Assembly: GCA_023388835.1 (NCBI GenBank)
Contig: JAEWFK010000123.1
Location: forward strand, 1 to 14,371
DNA: 14,371 nt
Source: Pseudomonadota bacterium
GTDB taxonomy: Bacteria > Pseudomonadota > Gammaproteobacteria > Burkholderiales > Burkholderiaceae_B
Direction: 5' to 3'
Below are positions 7,999 to 14,371 of the stretch, piece by piece. The notes beneath the pieces were generated by a model that was not told the origin of the DNA, ran no database searches, and was given only the letters and a program-made list of their open reading frames with translations. Made by a program: the position numbers and the translations under genes. Every line of letters begins with the position of its first letter. Position 1 is the stretch's first letter.

Positions 7999-8152
7999 CT
8001 TGTCTCCTTCAGATCAGCCCCGTCTTTGCGAAGCCGTCGTTATTTGTATCGAAGTGCGACAATGATGCCTTCGACATTGATAAGGTATCGTCTCGGGTCC
8101 GGTATAACTGTCGCTGGTGTGACATTCGATTCCGCCCTAGGGGTAATTCCTC
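7999..8152. promoter_or_regulatory. Divergent control region between transporter operon and Crp/Fnr regulator gene
   Basis: These 154 bases are the only place from which the minus-strand operon can start and also carry the regulator promoter. They are visibly more AT-rich in 8040-8130 than the genes around them. Elements seen: a 15-base-spaced near-direct repeat CGACAATGAT (8057-8066) and CGACATTGAT (8072-8081), a related GACATTCGAT (8121-8130), an inverted pair TCGAAG (8049-8054) / CTTCGA (8069-8074), and GATA-AGG-TATC (8079-8089). TTGAT at 8077-8081 is an FNR-like half-site with a poor second half. TATAAC at 8103-8108 could be a plus-strand -10 element, but no well-spaced -35 goes with it. 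Operator function is inferred. Confidence 0.5.
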
Positions 8153-8827
8153 ATGAGCCTTGAACATCCGCTACATACGTCCGCCGCCTGGTTTCCCTTG
8201 CTGGAACCAGACGAACGCGAACGCGTCCTGCGCGACGTCAACAGCACCCCCTACGCCCCCGGCGCCATGATAGAACGCAAGGGCGAGCCCGCCACATCGT
8301 GGCTGGGGGTCTCCAGCGGACTCGTGAAAGTTTCAGTGGGCAATCAGGAGGGCAAGCTGGCGTCGTTGATGGGCGTGCCCGCCGGGGGCTGGTTCGGCGA
8401 AGGTTCCCTGCTCAAGCGCGAAAAGCGCAAGTACGACGTCGTCGCGCTGCGCGCCTCGACGGTGCTGCGCATGCCGGAAGCGACGTTCGACTGGCTGCTC
8501 AACCGCAGCATTCCTTTCAATCGATACCTGCTGCATCAGCTGAACGAACGGGTGGGACAGTTCGTGGGCAAGGCCGAGTCTGATCGCCTGCTCGACCCGG
8601 AAGCCCGGGTGGCCCGATGCCTGCTGGAGCTGGTGAATCCGCTGCTCTACGCCGGCAAGCCGATGCGGTTGGACATCACGCAGGAAGAGGTCGGCTATCT
8701 CGCCCGGATTTCTCGCCAGCGCACCAATCAGGCACTGCGTGCGCTCGAGAGCGCACAGCTCGTCAAAGTGGAATACGGCGCAGTCCACGTGCTCGATCTC
8801 GAAGGTCTGAATTCGTACGGCAGCTGA
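8153..8827 (+). CDS. Crp/Fnr-family transcriptional regulator
   Basis: Cytoplasmic DNA-binding regulator, 224 residues. It has an N-terminal cyclic-nucleotide-binding-type beta-roll (about 10-115, with GWFGEGSLLK at 79-88), a dimerisation helix (about 118-145) and a C-terminal winged helix-turn-helix (about 174-217), whose recognition helix is around ISRQRTNQALRAL (186-198). It lacks the N-terminal cysteine cluster of FNR, so an Fe-S oxygen sensor is unlikely. The Arg-Ser pair that binds the cAMP phosphate in E. coli CRP is replaced by Lys-Tyr (KRKYDVVALRA), so cAMP is also doubtful. AGGGG at 8139-8143 lies 9 bases before the ATG. It is divergent from the transporter operon and 87 bases upstream of glutamate dehydrogenase on the same strand; it could control either. 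The ligand is unknown. Confidence 0.9.
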   Translation: MSLEHPLHTSAAWFPLLEPDERERVLRDVNSTPYAPGAMIERKGEPATSWLGVSSGLVKVSVGNQEGKLASLMGVPAGGWFGEGSLLKREKRKYDVVALRASTVLRMPEATFDWLLNRSIPFNRYLLHQLNERVGQFVGKAESDRLLDPEARVARCLLELVNPLLYAGKPMRLDITQEEVGYLARISRQRTNQALRALESAQLVKVEYGAVHVLDLEGLNSYGS

Positions 8828-8914
8828 ACACAGCGCACGGGGGAAGTAGTAAGCTCACGGGTAAACCCTTCCATGGTGGGGGGGCTGCTGCTTTCACACA
8901 CGGCGAGACCGGAT

Positions 8915-10204
8915 ATGTCAGAACAAATCAAACACGCACTTCCCTCATACCTGGACCCGGGCCATGTCGGCCCCTGGGGCATCTATCTTGAACAGGTCGA
9001 ACGGGTGACACCTTATCTGGGCCATCTGTCCAAGTGGGTCGAGACGCTCAAGCGTCCCAAGCGCGTGTTGATTGTCGATGTACCGGTTGAGCTGGATGAC
9101 GGCACGATTGCCCACTTCGAAGGGTACCGCGTGCAGCACAACGTATCGCGCGGTCCCGGCAAGGGGGGCGTGCGCTACCACCAGGACGTCACCTTGTCCG
9201 AGGTCATGGCTCTGGCCGCCTGGATGTCCGTCAAGGCCGCCGCAGTCAACCTTCCCTTCGGCGGCGCCAAGGGCGGCGTGCGCATCGACCCGCGCAACTA
9301 TTCCAAGGCCGAACTGGAACGCATCACGCGCCGCTACACCAGCGAAATCGGCGTCATCATCGGGCCGCACAAGGACATTCCCGCGCCGGACGTCAACACC
9401 AACGCGCAGACCATGGCCTGGATGATGGACACCTACTCCATGAACCATGGCTCAACGTCCACCGGCGTCGTGACCGGCAAGCCCATCTCGCTGGGCGGCA
9501 GCCTGGGGCGGGTCGAGGCCACAGGCCGAGGCGTGTTCGTGGTCGGCAGCGCGGCCGCAAAGCAGCATGGCATCCCCATTGAAGGCGCGCGTGTCTCGGT
9601 CCAGGGCTTTGGCAACGTGGGCGGCACCGCCGCCCGCCTGTTCCACGATGCCGGCGCGCGCATCATCGCCGTGCAGGATCACACCGGCACCGTCCATAAT
9701 TCGAACGGGCTCGACGTCCTGAGCCTGCTGAAGCACGTCGAAGAGACCGGCGGCGTTGCCGGCGCTCCCGAGACGGAATCCATTCCGGCCGACGCCTTCT
9801 GGGAACTCGAGACCGACATCCTGATCCCCGCTGCGCTGGAAGGCCAGATTCATGAAGGCAATGCGGACCGCATCCGCGCCCGCATCGTGATCGAAGGCGC
9901 CAACGGGCCGACCACGCCGGAAGCCGACGATATCCTGACGGACAAGGGCATCCTCATCGTGCCCGATGTCCTGGCCAATGCCGGCGGCGTCACGGTCAGC
10001 TATTTCGAATGGGTGCAGGACTTCTCCAGCTTCTTCTGGACTGAAGACGAAATCAACGAGCGCCTTGAACGCATGATGAACGCCGCATACGCATCGGTCG
10101 CCGGCGTGGCCGCCCAGCACAAGGTCACTCTTCGCACGGCCGCCTTCATCGCGGCTTGCTCGCGCATCCTGGAATCCCGCGAAGTGCGCGGTCTCTACCC
10201 CTGA
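8915..10204 (+). CDS. gdhA: Glutamate dehydrogenase (Glu/Leu/Phe/Val dehydrogenase family)
   Basis: Cytoplasmic enzyme that interconverts glutamate with 2-oxoglutarate and ammonium using NAD(P). It has 429 residues from the ATG at 8915, a normal length. The substrate domain carries the lysines expected for the family: GPGKGGVRYH (K83), MSVKAAAVN (K107) and PFGGAKGGVR (K119, catalytic by analogy with clostridial enzyme K125), followed by PAPDVNT (157-162 region). The nucleotide fold begins at GFGNVGG (231-237), and ANAGGVTVSYFEW is the conserved C-terminal stretch. The frame is open from an ATG at 8873, but those extra 14 residues do not resemble the family, and neither start has a strong ribosome site. 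Aspartate after the second strand (AVQDHTG, D255) hints at NAD preference, though weakly. It lies downstream of the Crp/Fnr gene and convergent with the cyanophycin genes, which fits nitrogen metabolism. Confidence 0.93.
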   Translation: MSEQIKHALPSYLDPGHVGPWGIYLEQVERVTPYLGHLSKWVETLKRPKRVLIVDVPVELDDGTIAHFEGYRVQHNVSRGPGKGGVRYHQDVTLSEVMALAAWMSVKAAAVNLPFGGAKGGVRIDPRNYSKAELERITRRYTSEIGVIIGPHKDIPAPDVNTNAQTMAWMMDTYSMNHGSTSTGVVTGKPISLGGSLGRVEATGRGVFVVGSAAAKQHGIPIEGARVSVQGFGNVGGTAARLFHDAGARIIAVQDHTGTVHNSNGLDVLSLLKHVEETGGVAGAPETESIPADAFWELETDILIPAALEGQIHEGNADRIRARIVIEGANGPTTPEADDILTDKGILIVPDVLANAGGVTVSYFEWVQDFSSFFWTEDEINERLERMMNAAYASVAGVAAQHKVTLRTAAFIAACSRILESREVRGLYP

Positions 10205-10211
10205 TCGGCAA

Positions 10212-10225
10212 ACCGGCCGGCCGGT
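10212..10225. repeat. Perfect 14-base palindrome in the convergent gdhA/cphA gap
   Basis: ACCGGCCGGCCGGT is fully self-complementary and lies entirely inside the 22-base space between the gdhA stop and the cphA stop. Placement suggests a shared two-way termination or transcript-end structure, but there is no T-run on either side and little loop, so intrinsic termination is not supported. Confidence 0.4.
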
Positions 10226-10226
10226 C

Positions 10227-12872
10227 CTACGGGCCGTCGCCGGCCACGCGGGCCGCAATATGCGCCAGTGATTCTTCCACCTGATCCACCAGAATCAGGC
10301 ATAGGTCTCCCGCCTTCAGGCGGGAAAGCGCCGTATCGATCGCCAGGAGCTCTCCCTGCACCTCTTCGATAAAAGAGCTGCGTTTGGCCCCGTTGAGTCC
10401 CTGCCGCAGGAGCGCAGTCACTTCGCCGTCGGCGCGCCCCCGCTGGCACATGTCCTGATAAAGAATGACCTCATCGAAGGCATCGCCCAGGATTTCCGTC
10501 TGGCGGTAGATGTCTTCGTCGCGACGGTCGCCGGCGCCGCTGATCACGACGCAACGGCGGGCAGCCGGCCAGTGGCACAAGGCATCGGCAAGCGCGCGGA
10601 TGGCGTCGGGATTATGGCCATAGTCGGCCACCAGCAGGGCGCCCCGGTAGCTGAACACGTTGAATCGTCCGGGCACTGTGCTCGCATCGCTGACAAACGA
10701 CGCCAGGCCGCGGCGCATGGTGTCCACATCTCTTCCCAGTGCCCAGGCGGCCGCCAAGGCGGCCATTGTGTTCTCGACCTGAAAGCCCAGCAAACCGTTG
10801 CCGGTGAGCGGAATCTCCGCCATGGGGAAACGATGGACGGTTCGCCCTTCGGCCAACACGATGGCGTCGCCCTCAACGCAGGCGACTCTCTTTCCTTGCG
10901 CGCGGTGCATGGAAAGAACGGGGTTGTTCCGGTCAGCTGCAAAGTACGTGACAGTCCCCGGACATACGGATGCCATCGCGGCCACCAGGGGGTCCGCCGC
11001 ATTCAGCACGGCCATGCCCGTCGGCGCGACGTTCTCGACGATGACCCGCTTGACGATAGCGAGGTCATCCACTGTGGTGATGTAGTTCATGCCCAGATGA
11101 TCGCCGGTGCCGACATTGGTGACCACGGCGACATCGCAACGATCGAAGCCCAGGCCTTCACGCAGCAAGCCGCCCCGCGCGGTCTCGAACACCGCCGCTT
11201 CGACATGGGGATGCATCAACACATTCCGGGCGCTGCGCGGGCCGCTGCAGTCGCCGGTGTCGATGCGTTCGCCGTCGACATAGACGCCGTCGGTGTTGGT
11301 CATGCCGACTTTCAGCCCACTGGTCGCCATGAGATGCGCGATCAGGCGCACCGTCGTGGTCTTGCCGTTGGTGCCCGCCACGGCGGCCACCGGAATTCGG
11401 CCATCGTCGCCGTCGTGGAACATGTCCGCGATGATGGCATCGCCGACATCGCGCGGTTGACCGAATGAAGGGCTCAGGTGCATGCGCAAGCCCGGCGCGG
11501 CGTTGACCTCGACGATGCAGCCGCTTTGTTTATCCAGGGGCTCATGGACGTTGTCGCTGACCATGTCCAGACCGCAAATATCCAGGCCCACCATACGGGC
11601 GGCCGCGACGGCGCATTCCGCCAGTTCGGGATGCACCTGATCGGTTACATCGGTCGCCGTGCCCCCGGTGCTCAGATTGGCATTGTTCCGCAGGATGACG
11701 CAATGGCCCTTCTGCAGTACGGACTCGGACGTGTGGCCTTGCTTGGCGAGCGTAGCGGCTGCGATGTCGTCCAGTCGGATGCGCGTCAGGGCGGTGCCAT
11801 GCCCATCGCCACGCAAGGGGTCGGCGTTGAGCCGTTCCACCAGCTGCTCCACCGTACTCGAGCCGTCGCCGATCACCTGTGGAGGATCGCGTCGGGCCGC
11901 CGCCACGAGTTTGTCTCCCACGACCAGCAGACGAAAGTCATGACCTGGGAAGTACTTCTCGACGATGACGTGATAGCCATGCTCGCGGGCGCCCTCGTAG
12001 GCCGCCAGCACTGCCTCTCGACCCTGTACGTTGACCGCCACCCCTTTGCCCTGGTTGCCGTCGCGAGGCTTGATCACGACTGGTCCACCGATGGAGCACG
12101 CCGCTTCCCATGCGCCTTCGGCGCTGGTGACGCTGCGACCTTGCGGAACGGGTACGCCGGCTGCGGCTAGCAATGACTTCGTGAGCACTTTGTCTTGCGC
12201 GATCGATTCACCGATCGCGCTGCTGCGGTCGGTCTCCGCCGCCTGGATACGCCGACGGCGATAGCCCCAACCCAACTGGACCAGGCTGCCTTGAGTCAGG
12301 CGACGAAAGGGAATGCCCCGGCGGATCGCCGCCTGGACAATGGCGCCCGTGCTGGGCCCCAGCCGTACGTCCTCGTACAGCGCTTTGAGCCGGCTCAAGG
12401 CCGCCTCCAGATCGTAGGGCTGATCGTGCCAGGCCGCCCAGCACAATTGCTCGGCGAGCTCGAATGCCAGCAGGCCGACCTCTTCTTCGGCGTACTCGAC
12501 CGCCACGCGGTGAACGCCCGGCTCATTCGTGGGCACCGTGCGATGGAAGGCCAGCACGCAGCCGGCGCGGGCCTGCAGACTGTAGACGGCGGATACGAAA
12601 AGACAGGCCAGCACAGCCGACGGTTCAAGCCCGGAAATCCGCGGTATGTCGATGTCGGGAAAGCGCGCCCGCAGACGGATCTCGTATTCGTCCACCGTGC
12701 TCGCCGCCGAGCCGACAAGCGTGCCAGACGGGCGGGCTCCAGAATTTTCAGCAGGCGGCCGCCAGGCCTTGCCGCAGCTGACGGCGGCCTCTATGATGGT
12801 TTGCCGAGACCAGATATTGGGGCCCCGCAGGACCCGGATTCCAGACACTTCCATTTCTTTCATACCGTCCAT
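10227..12872 (-). CDS. cphA: Cyanophycin synthetase, complete three-domain form
   Basis: ATP-dependent synthetase that builds cyanophycin, a poly-aspartate backbone with arginine side chains, without ribosomes. With numbering from the ATG at 12872 it is 881 residues, the normal CphA size. Domains in order: N-domain opening with VSGIRVLRGPNIWSRQT (9-25); ATP-grasp domain with VVIKPRDGNQGKGV (265-278), NLSTGGTATDVTD (399-411) and IVEVNAAPGLRMH (453-465); Mur-ligase-like domain with P-loop GTNGKTTT (500-507), ETARGGLLREGL (563-574), TNVGTGDHLG (585-594) and the C-terminal-domain motif DYGHNP (750-755). All look intact. The start is ambiguous: ATG at 12872, ATG at 12863 (forming ATGA with the upstream stop) and ATG at 12854 (MEVSG, closest to usual family starts). 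It overlaps the upstream cphA-like gene, so the two are surely co-translated. Confidence 0.93.
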   Translation of the reverse strand: MDGMKEMEVSGIRVLRGPNIWSRQTIIEAAVSCGKAWRPPAENSGARPSGTLVGSAASTVDEYEIRLRARFPDIDIPRISGLEPSAVLACLFVSAVYSLQARAGCVLAFHRTVPTNEPGVHRVAVEYAEEEVGLLAFELAEQLCWAAWHDQPYDLEAALSRLKALYEDVRLGPSTGAIVQAAIRRGIPFRRLTQGSLVQLGWGYRRRRIQAAETDRSSAIGESIAQDKVLTKSLLAAAGVPVPQGRSVTSAEGAWEAACSIGGPVVIKPRDGNQGKGVAVNVQGREAVLAAYEGAREHGYHVIVEKYFPGHDFRLLVVGDKLVAAARRDPPQVIGDGSSTVEQLVERLNADPLRGDGHGTALTRIRLDDIAAATLAKQGHTSESVLQKGHCVILRNNANLSTGGTATDVTDQVHPELAECAVAAARMVGLDICGLDMVSDNVHEPLDKQSGCIVEVNAAPGLRMHLSPSFGQPRDVGDAIIADMFHDGDDGRIPVAAVAGTNGKTTTVRLIAHLMATSGLKVGMTNTDGVYVDGERIDTGDCSGPRSARNVLMHPHVEAAVFETARGGLLREGLGFDRCDVAVVTNVGTGDHLGMNYITTVDDLAIVKRVIVENVAPTGMAVLNAADPLVAAMASVCPGTVTYFAADRNNPVLSMHRAQGKRVACVEGDAIVLAEGRTVHRFPMAEIPLTGNGLLGFQVENTMAALAAAWALGRDVDTMRRGLASFVSDASTVPGRFNVFSYRGALLVADYGHNPDAIRALADALCHWPAARRCVVISGAGDRRDEDIYRQTEILGDAFDEVILYQDMCQRGRADGEVTALLRQGLNGAKRSSFIEEVQGELLAIDTALSRLKAGDLCLILVDQVEESLAHIAARVAGDGP

Positions 12873-14371
12873 TGCGCGCCGTCCGGCAGCGATTCACCCT
12901 GCGGCGCGCCGAACGCTTCCAGCCCCGCGCGTATCCGTTCTCCGGCGATGCCCAACGACCAGGCGGCCGCCACCGCCGCAAGCACGTTCCGCAAGTGAAA
13001 GACTTCCATTCCGCCCTTCGCCACCGGGATTCCCGCCACGTCCGCCAAGCGCTCTTCCACGCGCCCCTGGGCCAGAAAGAGCGCGCCGTCGCGCAAGTAG
13101 ACCGCGCGACCTTCAGCAGCGCAATGCCGCACCATGATCGCCGATTCAGCGTCCACACCGAAGAACACCACCTGTCCATCGCACAACGGGGCAAGTTCCA
13201 CGACCGCGGCGTCGTCCGCATTCAGCACCGCTGTTCCGGCAGGCAGCACGACGTCGATGGGGGTGCGCGCCACTTTCAGCAGGTGTTCCATGTCCAGAAT
13301 ATCGAAATCAGGGTGTGTCTCAAGCGCATCGATATTCGTGATGACGCCCACATGGCAGCGGTCATAGGGCAAGCCCTCGCGCAAAATGCCATCAAAACTG
13401 CTCTCGATGACGGCGCCCTGCACCGCCCGATTCAGCAGCAGCCGCCGTCCGGACTCCCAGTTGCTGCAGTCGGTCCGCTGCACATGGCGCTGCCCAAGGA
13501 ACAAGCCTTCGCTGCAGGCCAGGCCGACATACAGGCCGCCCAGTTGCAGCAAATGCGCGACCATACGGGCCACCATGGTCTTTCCACGGCTCCCGCTCAC
13601 AGCGACAATGGGCACGTAGCCGGTGTCGCCGGCAGGAAACAGGTGTTCGACGATGGCGTCGCCCACGGGCCGCGGCTCCCCGGCCGAAGGCTTCAGATGC
13701 ATCAGCAGACCCGGACCGGCGTTGACCTCGACGATGGCGCCCTGTTGCGGACACAGCGGCTGCGAAATGTCTTGAGCCACGAGATCCACGCCCGCGATGT
13801 CCAGGCCAACGACCTGCACGGCAAGCTCAACCGCCCTTGCCACATCCGGATGCACCTGCTCGGTGACATCGATGGCCACATTGCCATTGCGCTGGATCAG
13901 CACTTGCCGGCCTGCGGCGGGTATATCGTCCGGGTCCAGGTGCTGACGCCTGAGTTCCATGCTCACCGCGGTGTCGACCCGCACGGGGTTGAGCGTATGT
14001 TCTTCTTCCCGGCCCCGCAGCGGGTGGGTGTTCAATTGCAGCTCGATCAGCTCGCGTACGGAGTGCAGGCCGTCACCTTCCACCGTCGCGACGTCGCCGC
14101 GCGCGGCGGCCACCATGCGCGAGCCCACAACCAGAAGGCGATGCTCATTGCCCTGTATGCATTGTTCGACCAGGACGCCGCTGCCTTCTTCGGCGGCCAC
14201 CTCGTAGGCCGTCTCGACTTCACCGCGCCGGGCGAGGTGCGTAAAGACGCCGCGCCCGTGATTGCCGTCTATGGGCTTGACCACCACGGGCAGGCCAATG
14301 TCCTGCGCGGCATCCCATGCCTCTTGCGCGGACTCGGCCACGCGCCCTTCCGGCACCGGCACGCCGCAAGA
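12860..14371 (-). CDS. Second cyanophycin synthetase-like protein, degenerate and lacking Mur C-terminal domain; N-terminus cut by window edge
   Basis: First of the two cphA-like genes in transcription order. The frame is open to the right edge (503 visible residues), so roughly 230 N-terminal residues are outside. The ATP-grasp domain has the family core KPIDGNHGRGV and VEVNAGPGLLMH, but the LSTGG loop is missing: the segment reads RNGNVAIDVTEQVHP (13891-13847), six residues shorter than in the neighbour, and the Arg of GLRMH is Leu. The Mur-like domain has GSRGKTMV (13594-13571) for GTNGKTTT and ESSFDG (13405-13388) for ETARGG. It stops at QWTV, where the neighbour continues for about 145 residues with the Mur C-terminal domain. 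The truncation is not a frameshift: the next gene starts at once. It resembles the shortened CphA'/CphA2-type proteins, but its loss of ATP-grasp marks means it could be a structural partner. Family membership is secure; activity is uncertain. Confidence 0.88.
   Translation of the reverse strand, partial: SCGVPVPEGRVAESAQEAWDAAQDIGLPVVVKPIDGNHGRGVFTHLARRGEVETAYEVAAEEGSGVLVEQCIQGNEHRLLVVGSRMVAAARGDVATVEGDGLHSVRELIELQLNTHPLRGREEEHTLNPVRVDTAVSMELRRQHLDPDDIPAAGRQVLIQRNGNVAIDVTEQVHPDVARAVELAVQVVGLDIAGVDLVAQDISQPLCPQQGAIVEVNAGPGLLMHLKPSAGEPRPVGDAIVEHLFPAGDTGYVPIVAVSGSRGKTMVARMVAHLLQLGGLYVGLACSEGLFLGQRHVQRTDCSNWESGRRLLLNRAVQGAVIESSFDGILREGLPYDRCHVGVITNIDALETHPDFDILDMEHLLKVARTPIDVVLPAGTAVLNADDAAVVELAPLCDGQVVFFGVDAESAIMVRHCAAEGRAVYLRDGALFLAQGRVEERLADVAGIPVAKGGMEVFHLRNVLAAVAAAWSLGIAGERIRAGLEAFGAPQGESLPDGAQWTV

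Noticed and set aside
8077..8108. Sigma-70 promoter TTGATA ... TATAAC ahead of the regulator gene
   Set aside because: The two hexamers are separated by 20 bases, too long for a convincing promoter; kept only as a note in the control region.
7999..8152. FNR or CRP binding site
   Set aside because: Only half-sites (TTGAT, TGTGA) are present, with poor second halves.
8873..8914. Upstream ATG that would lengthen glutamate dehydrogenase by 14 residues
   Set aside because: The extra residues do not match the family N-terminus and there is no ribosome site before 8873; the start at 8915 gives the usual length, although its own site is also weak.
10205..10226. Intrinsic terminator between gdhA and cphA
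   Set aside because: The palindrome has no loop to speak of and no T-run on either strand, so it is recorded only as a palindrome.
12860..12900. A frameshift as the cause of the missing Mur C-terminal domain
   Set aside because: The stop is immediately overlapped by a full N-domain of the next cphA gene; no remnant of the missing domain exists between them in any frame.

Overview
The window reads as chromosomal DNA of a GC-rich betaproteobacterium, most likely Burkholderiales and probably the Alcaligenaceae (Bordetella/Achromobacter relatives). This is inferred from protein character, codon use and gene neighbourhoods; no database search was possible. It holds eleven protein genes, two of them cut by the window edges. 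No tRNA, rRNA, insertion sequence, CRISPR array or prophage gene was seen.

Left part (1-7998, all minus strand): one compact seven-gene operon, transcribed right to left. Its order is a long-chain-type acyl-CoA synthetase (AMP-binding), LivG-type ATPase, LivH permease, LivM permease, periplasmic substrate-binding protein, LivF-type ATPase, and a PaaK-like phenylacetate-CoA ligase relative that runs off the left edge. The five middle genes form a complete branched-chain-amino-acid-class (HAAT) ABC importer. A different acyl-CoA ligase at each end suggests that the cargo is a carboxylic acid (aromatic, fatty or dicarboxylic) activated to a CoA thioester after import, rather than leucine. The substrate-binding gene sits between the two largest gaps of the operon, and each gap contains a GC-rich hairpin.

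Middle (7999-10204): a divergent control region separates this operon from a plus-strand Crp/Fnr-family regulator, followed by a glutamate dehydrogenase (429 residues from the preferred start).

Right part (10227-14371, minus strand): two adjacent, overlapping cyanophycin-synthetase genes, convergent with the dehydrogenase. The downstream one (about 880 residues) has all expected domains and motifs. The upstream one, cut at its N-terminus by the window edge, has lost the Mur-ligase C-terminal domain and carries changed motifs in both of its remaining catalytic domains. It looks like a CphA'/CphA2-type partner or a synthetase with altered chemistry. With glutamate dehydrogenase, this side is a nitrogen assimilation and storage module. 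No cyanophycinase gene lies in the window.

The most interesting points are the degenerate/complete cphA pair joined by an ATGA overlap, the ligase-importer-ligase operon including a ligase without a recognisable ATP P-loop, and an octamer palindrome (CCGGCCGG) that I find only in three intergenic gaps.
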